Origin: Amorphochlora amoebiformis
Taxonomy: Eukaryota > Cercozoa > Chlorarachniophyceae
Length of the DNA: 64,000 nucleotides
Assembly (NCBI GenBank): GCA_054601695.1
Contig: BAAHQB010000215.1
Location: 1 to 64,000, forward strand
Direction: 5' to 3'
Of the stretch, positions 1 to 64,000 are shown one piece after another. Made by a program: the position numbers and the translations under genes. Within the stretch, counting starts at the first letter, position 1. Each line of letters opens with the position of its first letter. The notes beneath the pieces were generated by a model. It saw nothing but the letters and a program-made list of their open reading frames with translations. It was not told the origin of the DNA and did no database searches.

Positions 1-91
1 TCTCTCTCCCTCTTTCTCTCCCTCTCTCTCTATCTCTCTCTCTCTCCCTCTCTCCCTTCTTCTCCCTCTCCCTTTCTCTCTCTCTCTCTCT
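1..91. repeat. CT-rich microsatellite
   Basis: Imperfect (CT)n/(CCCT)n tract at the window edge. Confidence 0.9.
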
Positions 92-144
92 TTCACCCTG
101 CAAATAAATATACACGAATAAATAATTTAATTTAGCGCATCCAG

Positions 145-9637
<9,493 letters not shown>

Positions 9638-10104
9638 ACCATTACTGCATGAAGCGAAGACTTGTCATGTAATCAACTTTGAGTCTATAAAAAATATGTT
9701 ACTATTTTCATATCTAGTAATGTATGCACATGAAAGTTTATAATATGATATATATATATATATATATCTAGATATATATATATATATATATCAAGATATG
9801 TAAATACTGGCATTGTGTGACAATCAAGACGGCTGTGGAATTCATAATTCACGCTGAGAATAAAATTTCTGAAATCAAGAACTAGTATAGAAACGCCTAA
9901 CTCTAGTAACTGTATCTATATCATGATTTGACTAGTTGAAGCTTTGAGCTTTATTTCGCTTGGATGTCATTTAGGTATATTCGAATTAAAGGCTCCTATC
10001 CATGATAATATTTACTATTGGCCACCAAACGATGCAAATCTACACGAGTCTCGCATAAGTCATGAGTCATACTAGCTAGCTAGTTACACCATAGTCGATG
10101 GTGA
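9638..10104. other. Convergent intergenic spacer
   Basis: Mostly unique sequence between gene A and asparaginase 3' ends. AATAAA on the plus strand at 9859-9864 and on the minus strand at 9955-9950 could be the two polyadenylation signals. No other gene seen. Confidence 0.5.
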
Positions 10105-13206
<3,102 letters not shown>

Positions 13207-13489
13207 GTTCAGGGATCAATATCCACATATCCCATGAGGTCTCTCTTTCACATATTGCACTCTATTCCGAAAAATAGATCACCTGCTTTGGCTTCGTCGT
13301 TGTATGCCTCGCGCTCGAGCACGCGTCGCATCTATTCCATGCGAATTAATCTTTATTTTTCGCGGGAGAGGGGGCGGTCATGGCGGGTAAAAGGGGAGGA
13401 AAGAGTTACATTCAAATTCGTGGGGTGCTAAATTGGAACGAGAATCTTGCAAAAAAAAATAGCACAATCTAGAGGTGCTTATATCACAC

Positions 13490-13624
13490 TTATAGTATGC
13501 ATTCATATGATATTTGAGCTCGAATTACCTCTTCCAGACCCTCGCCCGTAAGTCCCTTTGCCCACGCCATTCTTTCTTTCCCGGGTTCCAAACCAAAGTC
13601 GGTGTCCAGATATCTAAGTCTCAT
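13490..13624 (-). CDS. Small 44-codon ORF or orphan first exon upstream of the asparaginase gene
   Basis: ATG at 13624-13622 opens a frame that begins MRLRYLDTDFGLEPGK and runs to TAA at 13490-13492. A possible donor (GAG|GTAATT, exon end 13529) would make it a 32-codon first exon in phase 0. That phase does not fit any 3' splice site I can see for the asparaginase exon at 13206. It could be a free-standing small protein, an upstream ORF or an alternative first exon. No family is recognised. It lies in the divergent spacer between asparaginase and the hydrolase gene. Confidence 0.3.
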   Translation of the reverse strand: MRLRYLDTDFGLEPGKERMAWAKGLTGEGLEEVIRAQISYECIL

Positions 13625-13831
13625 ATGTAGATATTCGTATCTCTGATATCCTCTCATATCTGTTAAACTATCTTGACATATTATGTCACATATAAGGCAT
13701 ATATCTATATATTGATAATTATATATTAATAGATTAAATATGTATTATCTTACACATTCAATATCCCTAATACCCGCTATTTTCCGCTGATATATATTTA
13801 TTTATTTCGGCAAAGTTGACATCGTCTGGTC

Positions 13832-31537
<17,706 letters not shown>

Positions 31538-32202
31538 TCTAAGAGTCCTATAACCTGTTCAACGCTGCTAACTTACTATTTTTTAAGATTTCAACAGATC
31601 TAGAGATAGCCAGTCCTACAGACTGCTCAACGATGCTAACTTACTATATTTTAAGATTTCAACAGACACTTTATTGGTCTTTTATCACTCGACTACTCGT
31701 ACAGTATTACTTGGCGATGAGATATATATATATATTGTATCTAGATATATGTATATGTATGCGCTAATATATCTCTGTGTGTGTTTATATCTACATATAT
31801 ACAAATATAACAAATATACATATATATATAAAAATATATATGTATATAACAAGTGTGTATATGCATATGTACAATAGTAGTAGTACATATAATTACAATA
31901 ATATTCTGTATTGCATTTCCGTAAGCCGCATGATCCATCAATTGTTATTTCGCTAATCATAATCAATCTATTGTAAACCTTTAGACATATATGATATCGA
32001 TATTTCGTATTATTTACATTCGTTATCCGCCGCTTGAAGTGGTAATGTTAAGGCCTTTAGTCTACGTAGTGGTATCCGTACTCATGCATAAATATATATA
32101 TATATATATATATGATATATATATATATATATATATATAAATAAGTCTTACTTATCCATATATATATATATGGATTACTTTTGAATTATATACACACTCA
32201 TG

Positions 32203-32257
<55 letters not shown>

Positions 32258-32703
32258 CTGTAAAACATCATTATGATTCAGTGATAATCGGACATGTTAT
32301 AACAACCCTTAGTCGAGTACTCAATTTAACTTCCAAGTTGTAGTGATGTAAAGAGCGAATTTCAAAACTGATTATTCAAATTTCAAATTTCAATTTTCAA
32401 TTTTCAATATTAACGCGCGCGATGATAAATTTCACCTTTCTTACATCCTTTCCCTTTTGAAAAACGCTATCCACAGCTACTAGACTAGTCAGGCAGAATC
32501 TAATGAATAAAATGTCACACCCTCTAATCATCAGATCACTAAGTATCCATATTTAAATATCTAGATATCTCAATCTAGTAGATATCTAGATATCCTAGCT
32601 GGGGTCTAAAACGCTTTCAAGACTCTTGAGGAGCAGTAAACCGGATCCGTGTCCCGCGACTGTCCGGTTGATGAGGCCTCGGAGGATTTTTGTATGAGCA
32701 ATC
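31538..32703. other. Convergent intergenic spacer with a duplicated 3' UTR block
   Basis: Between the hydrolase and transporter stops. A block of about 42 bp (GCTAACTTACTATTTTTTAAG...) occurs twice at about 31560-31601 and 31627-31668. The rest is unique AT-rich sequence with short TA runs; no gene seen. Confidence 0.6.
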
Positions 32704-47790
<15,087 letters not shown>

Positions 47791-47876
47791 TGCAACTCCT
47801 GTCGCGCCAACGCCTCGACGCACATTCGATTCATTCGCGACGCCGCGCTCATCAACCCCAACGACCTTCACTTACA

Positions 47877-48104
47877 TCACAAAATCTTCGTCAAAAAAGC
47901 AGCGTCATACGGCACTACGTGTCTGATTTCTGGATGCAGGATGAATGATCGAGCTCGATCTACTATTTCCGCAGGCATCTGCCGGGTCTCTTTGTTTTTA
48001 CCCGAATCACTGCCCTTCTGCATCATGAGTCTTGGTCGCAGCAAAAACGAAGATATTTCAGAGTGTAGAAAACAATGGTTGACGTATCCCGAGTACGTCA
48101 CCAT
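47877..48104 (-). CDS. Minus-strand ORF upstream of the transporter, possibly a terminal exon of an unseen gene
   Basis: An open frame of 75 codons ends at TGA 47877-47879. Its C-terminal part reads AEIVDRARSFILHPEIRHV and looks protein-like. A good 3' splice site (CATGATGCAG) sits inside it, so the real coding part may start at about 48018 as a last exon. No homology is recognised. It may instead be transcribed 5' leader of the transporter. Confidence 0.3.
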   Translation of the reverse strand: MVTYSGYVNHCFLHSEISSFLLRPRLMMQKGSDSGKNKETRQMPAEIVDRARSFILHPEIRHVVPYDAAFLTKIL

Positions 48105-48199
48105 CCATTTCCATCGGGGTTCTCTTGTCTCGGCAGCCTGGCTGACTGTTCCATGGCGGGTACGGTATCGATGTGCCCGGGTGCCATGGATTGTTTAAC

Positions 48200-48781
48200 A
48201 AGGTATTAGAGGTCAAAATGGATTAGTATTAATATAGTAATGATTTTGAAAGGTATTAGCGGGCAATTAAAAGGTCTTAAAGGGTATATATTAGAGGGTT
48301 AAGCGATATTTCTAATGTTTTTTAAGAGAATTTTAGCATTTTGGAACGGTATGTAGTTACATGAACCCACTCCAGAATCCTGTCGGAATGAGGGATGTCT
48401 CCTGCACTATAACGCGCACATGAAAGTACCCATATGGCCAGTATACGTGATCAAACGCGTCGTCAACACCCGGACAGTGTGCATATTTTGTCTGATGCAT
48501 AGTGTACTCGCAAATAGCACGATGATCGATATGCGATGTTCGCTCTCAAGTAAGAATTCGAAGCTTACAGTCTGTGTTGGGTGCCATTGTGGACAAAGCG
48601 ATCCCATTCTGAATTAATGGGATACTCGATTTCTGGCTTCGGCATTACAGTTGTATGGCAGTAATCGTTAATAAGTTGTGATCGTTAATAAGTTGTTAAT
48701 ACTGGACTTTCGTTGTTATTTTACCCCTGCAATCATCATTGGTATAATATTATGTATAATATATATATATATATATATAAC

Positions 48782-48813
<32 letters not shown>

Positions 48814-48915
48814 TTACACATACACACACACATATATATATATATATATAATATATAAAAATATATATGTAACGATATGTATATATTCATATATATATAT
48901 ATATATATTATGTAT

Positions 48916-48985
<70 letters not shown>

Positions 48986-49031
48986 ATGTGTGTGTGTATA
49001 TATGTGGTATATTATATTACCTAATATTATA

Positions 49032-49123
<92 letters not shown>

Positions 49124-49217
49124 TACATGTATATGTATATTATAATTATTAAAAATATCTAGATATAAAAGGTTGCACTTAATACACAATTATACAATTA
49201 CATATATAAGTATACTA

Positions 49218-49263
<46 letters not shown>

Positions 49264-49319
49264 AATATACACATATATACATACACACACACACACAATT
49301 TTAACATATAATATCTAGA

Positions 49320-49353
<34 letters not shown>

Positions 49354-49572
49354 GCATATATAACATTATATAAATATATTTATATATATAATATTATATA
49401 ATTATATATATACTATTGCGCATGGGTACACAAATACTATATTTAAAATTTATTTAATTGTACTAAGAGTATCAAGTATAATATATTATTTTATTTTATA
49501 GGTATCGTATTAATACATACATACATATTATATAATTATATAGTAATAAAATTTCATGTATTTTATGTAATA

Positions 49573-49620
<48 letters not shown>

Positions 49621-49700
49621 CTGTATATACAATTTCCATACACATTTATGTTTTTCATATCATGGCATACCCATTTTCAGAGAACATTCGTATACGGCAA
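48200..49700. other. Spacer with no supported gene
   Basis: 48200-48740 is unique sequence with only short frames on either strand. 48740-49700 is TA-rich. It holds the 3' flank of the RS-protein gene; AATAAA on the minus strand is at 49721-49716. Confidence 0.5.
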
Positions 49701-49715
49701 TTTCGTTCTACTATT

Positions 49716-49721
49716 TTTATT
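49716..49721 (-). terminator. Candidate polyadenylation signal of the RS-protein gene
   Basis: AATAAA on the minus strand, 35 nt past the TAG stop. Confidence 0.5.
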
Positions 49722-49755
49722 ATAACGATCACAATTCCGAACACTAGGAACTTCA

Positions 49756-51444
49756 CTAACGACTAAATCGACTCTCGGGCTTCAGCAGCACAGTCAACGC
49801 CTTATCTCTTAACTTCGGCTTTTTCTTGAAGTATTCACTAATCATACCTCGCAGCTCCATCTGCATATCTCGACGAGTCTTCTCGTAGTTCGGATCCGCC
49901 GCGTGCGCGAAAATCTTAACCAAGCTCTCATCCAGGAACAGCGTTGGATTAGCGCAGATTCGAACCTGTCCGACGATCTTCTTGTTCTGCGCCAGCGCTT
50001 CGCTAATGTCCTCTCTGCGAAAGTCAGGGTGGCCCATGGTGTGCGAAGCGTAGACGAATTTGTCAACGACGTCGCGACGTATGAAGATCTGCAGCATGCG
50101 TCCCAGGTTGCCTGCCTTGCAGTAGTGTTCATTATTGCTACCGAAATCGTCACCCACGAGTAGGCTACTAACATCCCCCAGGTCCTTCGTAATCGGATAC
50201 TTTTGGATGAGTCTGCACAACTGGTCGTTCATCCCTTCAAGGCAGAGGTCATCGATCAAGTCGTCCAGAACAGACCTGCAGCAACCCGCTTGATATCCGT
50301 GATCCCAGACATCCACAGGGGTGGCTTCGGTGTCCTTGGATACAAGCGAAGTCACAGCGGAAATCCCAGCGTTGCGAAATTCGTAATATCCATCCGATTT
50401 CCACCTGTCTTCGAGGAGGAATTGCATCACCTTGGCATCCGGGGCTGTGTAGAATGGGGCGAGCCGGAGTCGCGGCAAAGGATTGAGGGATTCAAAGCCA
50501 AATAGAACATGTGCAAGCGCGGAGTTAAGTTCGTAGATAAAGGACGCGTGGCTGTATGAGTGGTAGAATACAGCAAACTGACCAGCAAACTTCTCCTCTC
50601 TATCGATCATCTCGAAGAAGCTGTCTTCCTTGTGTCGAACACGTCTGCTCTCAGTCTCCAAGAATGCCTTGACCCTTTTCCAGCGTTCCTGTCCCTTCCC
50701 TCTCAGAGATTGGGCCCCCCGCTCCTTTTGGACAATATTGTTGGACTCCAGCCAGCCACTGCCATGACCCGCTTTTTGGATCCTTGGCGGGCGCGATTGA
50801 CGTCTTCGCGATCGCCGAGCCTCTTTTCGGAACTCACGAACCCTAATTTCTACTTCTTCTTCCGTCGGGTTTTCGGATGACGACGATGAGGGTGATCTCG
50901 AACGTGAGTATGACCGTGAGAGTGAGCGTGAGCGTGAACGTGAGCGCCATCCTCTTCGCCGTCGTCGCCAACGGTTCCGTTTGCTTGAACGCCGATGGCG
51001 ACGTTTGGTTGAACGCCGAGGGCTACGCGTGCTGCTCCGTCGTCTACGTCGCCACGATCTCTCGTGCTCATATTCCGCACCCGATGCATCTCGTACTGAA
51101 ACGTTGTGGGACTTATCGCAGTTTTGCAACAGCTTTCCCTTCTCGACGTCGCCTGCGATGGGTGTGGGGTCCCGGTGATCTGGTTGTATGGAAATAGGGG
51201 GATTGATTGAGTTTTTGGTTTCGAGTGTGGGCTCCCATTGGCTTTGTTGTTCGTCTCGGTTGCGAGCTGCGGCCGGGCGAAATGGGGAATTGGACGTCGT
51301 CGTCTTCTCTCCCATGATTGTTTGAGGAGGGGAAGACATATCGTTCGAGGCTTCAAGATACGGGTGGCCGAGGGCGTTCCCAGATGTCTCATGCATTTGG
51401 GAGACGTGGCGAGAGGCAGTGGGAACTGACAATATCGAAGTCAT
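49756..51444 (-). CDS. Intronless Ser/Arg-rich protein, 562 codons
   Basis: A single uninterrupted frame runs from ATG (51444) to TAG (49756-49758). Residues 1-128 are polar low complexity. Residues about 129-190 are Arg-rich and then an RS repeat (RSRSRSRSLSRSYSRSRS), typical of nuclear splicing or RNA-processing factors. An acidic/basic linker follows (about 191-265). Residues about 270-562 look globular and helical, with no domain I can name. The long ORF, its biased composition and the AATAAA at 49716-49721 on the minus strand support a real gene. It is the only gene here without introns, which is striking beside neighbours with 15-20. RS proteins are usually localised to nuclear speckles; whether this one acts in splicing is inference. 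Divergent from gene F. Confidence 0.8.
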   Translation of the reverse strand: MTSILSVPTASRHVSQMHETSGNALGHPYLEASNDMSSPPQTIMGEKTTTSNSPFRPAAARNRDEQQSQWEPTLETKNSINPPISIQPDHRDPTPIAGDVEKGKLLQNCDKSHNVSVRDASGAEYEHERSWRRRRRSSTRSPRRSTKRRHRRSSKRNRWRRRRRGWRSRSRSRSLSRSYSRSRSPSSSSSENPTEEEVEIRVREFRKEARRSRRRQSRPPRIQKAGHGSGWLESNNIVQKERGAQSLRGKGQERWKRVKAFLETESRRVRHKEDSFFEMIDREEKFAGQFAVFYHSYSHASFIYELNSALAHVLFGFESLNPLPRLRLAPFYTAPDAKVMQFLLEDRWKSDGYYEFRNAGISAVTSLVSKDTEATPVDVWDHGYQAGCCRSVLDDLIDDLCLEGMNDQLCRLIQKYPITKDLGDVSSLLVGDDFGSNNEHYCKAGNLGRMLQIFIRRDVVDKFVYASHTMGHPDFRREDISEALAQNKKIVGQVRICANPTLFLDESLVKIFAHAADPNYEKTRRDMQMELRGMISEYFKKKPKLRDKALTVLLKPESRFSR

Positions 51445-51655
51445 GTCGGATTGTGCGAGCGGTTAGCCGAGGTGAATATTCGTATCTTGCTCCAAGAAAA
51501 GTCCGTACCCTGGAATCCACCTCCTCCTCGGCATCCGCAGCCACCGACAACTCCCAGAAAATCACATATGTCGTCAAATCCATCATCATTGACACGTGTC
51601 CTCATTGCCTCACTGCTCTGGCACGTGTCCGTCGATTTCCGACCTGTAGCCAGGG

Positions 51656-54029
<2,374 letters not shown>

Positions 54030-54036
54030 ATGTAAT

Positions 54037-54076
<40 letters not shown>

Positions 54077-54166
54077 GTATATATACACAGTTCTCTAATT
54101 ACAATATAAGCGCCTTCATCAATTTGCAAATAGATAGTACCCAGATTAGAACCGAAATAATAATAT

Positions 54167-54265
54167 AATAATAATAACCGAAATAATAATATAATAATAA
54201 TAACCGAAATAATAATATAATAATAATAATCGAAATAATACAATAATGAAAACCGAAATAATATA
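54167..54265. repeat. 26-bp AT-rich minisatellite
   Basis: About four units of CCGAAATAATAATATAATAA between genes F and G. Confidence 0.9.
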
Positions 54266-54315
54266 ATAATTTAAACCATACCCAGCCCACGTCTGAATCC
54301 AGTTATAATCATAAT

Positions 54316-54536
54316 AAAAATCCCGACCCTAATCCTAAATCTAGTCCTAACCCTAACCCTAACCCTAGCCCTAACCCTAACCCTAACTCTAACCCTAACC
54401 GCAACGCTAACCCTAACCCTAACCCTAACCGAAACCCTAATGCTAACCCTAGCCCTAATCCGAGCCCTAACCCTAACCCTAACCCTAACCTAACCCTAAC
54501 CCTAACCCTAACCCTACCCTAACCCTAAACCTTTAA
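54316..54536. repeat. CCCTAA array upstream of gene G
   Basis: Degenerate CCCTAA repeats before the TTTTTCAG|ATG boundary at 54555/54556. Confidence 0.93.
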
Positions 54537-54555
54537 TGCTATGACCGTTTTTCAG

Positions 54556-63025
<8,470 letters not shown>

Positions 63026-63045
<20 letters not shown>

Positions 63046-63412
63046 CAGCCACGTGCCTGTAATACGTCCAGTACATGCGCACGTAGTAATATTACTTCAT
63101 ATATTACTAGTATAAGTCACGGTTAGTGACACCAAGTACGTACGGCACGTGTCAAAGTTTCAAGGATTAAATACGATCATGTGGTGTACTCTTAGATACT
63201 AGTATACGGTACTACTGTCTCGATGGATGATTACTACGCTAGTAGCTGCCGCTACTGACAGCCACGTGCCTGTAATACGTCTAGTACATGCGCACGTAGT
63301 AATATTTATTACTAGTATAAGTCACGGTCAGTGACACCAAGTACGTACTGCACGTGTCAAAGTTTCAAGGATTAAATACAATCATGTGGTATACTCTTAG
63401 ACTAGTAGATGG
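63026..63412. repeat. About 215-bp direct duplication of the 3' end of gene G
   Basis: AGTAGCAGCCGCTACTGACAG and the following 3' flank (to about 63205) recur at about 63241-63410, including the codons S-R-Y and the TGA. Confidence 0.9.
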
Positions 63413-63430
63413 TTTACTACGATACTAGAG

Positions 63431-63462
<32 letters not shown>

Positions 63463-63537
63463 CTAGATATATATGTATATGTATATACATGTACATATAT
63501 ATATATATATATATACTCTAAGATACACACACACACA

Positions 63538-63571
<34 letters not shown>

Positions 63572-64000
63572 GCTTCCGGACCATTAATAACCCAACCAAA
63601 TTTTACCCAAATAGAAATTATGGGTAATATTGTCTGACGTAATAGACTAATGTTCGGAACAATTCACCTAAAATTTGTTTTTAAGTTAACTTTAAATGAT
63701 TCTAATTCACACTAGTCACAGTCCGACCTAGGCATCAATGCCGGATTATCGGTTGAATTCCTACTCTGATATATATAACAGTTTGTTGTAGTCGGACATG
63801 GTGATAGGTTGTGTTAGCAGTGCTCAAGATTTTTTGAGATTTTTTAGTCAAGATTTTTCAAGATTCTTTAAATCATTCTGGTGGTGATCTTAACCGAGCT
63901 TCGACCTCATCTGTGTTGTTCGTAGTAATTGATCTATATATATATATGTATATATATAAATATATATATATATATACACATGTATATATATATATATATA
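63413..64000. other. No supported gene
   Basis: TA-rich at 63425-63570, then unique AT-rich sequence to about 63930, then TA repeat. Short minus-strand frames exist but no chained exons were found. Confidence 0.5.

Overview
This window comes from a nuclear genome of a eukaryote, probably a protist or alga. Its genes are split into many tiny exons (about 14-170 nt) by introns made almost entirely of simple sequence: (TA)n, (CT)n/(GA)n and CCCTAA/TTAGGG telomere-type repeats. I could not name the lineage. TAA, TAG and TGA all end genes here, so the code looks standard. Most long reading frames in the window are translated (TA)n, (CT)n or CCCTAA repeat and are not genes. The real genes were found by reading the short non-repeat islands, finding AG|exon|GT boundaries and requiring intron phases to chain.

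Layout. 145-9637 (+): an unrecognised multi-exon gene, possibly entering from off-window. 10105-13206 (-): a complete 8-exon, about 190-residue single-domain L-asparaginase-like protein. 13832-31537 (+): an alpha/beta hydrolase of the ABHD4/ABHD5 (CGI-58) type, about 390 residues in about 18 exons over 17.7 kb. 32704-47790 (-): an amino-acid/auxin permease family (AAAP, SLC38-like) transporter, about 477 residues in about 20 exons over 15 kb. 49756-51444 (-): an intronless 562-codon Ser/Arg-rich protein. 51656/52004-54029 (+): a small, possibly mitochondrial membrane protein. 54556-63045 (+): an unrecognised multi-exon gene. Neighbouring genes alternate in convergent and divergent pairs.

The main discovery is structural. 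More than fifteen exons have one edge copied repeatedly into the adjoining intron. When the copied edge carries the 3' splice site, the copies lie upstream of the full exon. When it carries the 5' splice site, they lie downstream. Each copy is cut off abruptly where TA (or telomeric, or CT) repeat begins, and several copies are inverted. The introns themselves are self-complementary, as (TA)n or as paired CT/GA and CCCTAA/TTAGGG tracts. A 1.7-kb intronic satellite carries good 5' and 3' splice-site sequences in every 30-bp unit. Together this suggests a genome in which repeat-driven template switching keeps copying exon boundaries, while (UA)n hairpins may help the huge introns to be spliced. 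That mechanism is inference; the repeat structure itself is read directly from the sequence.
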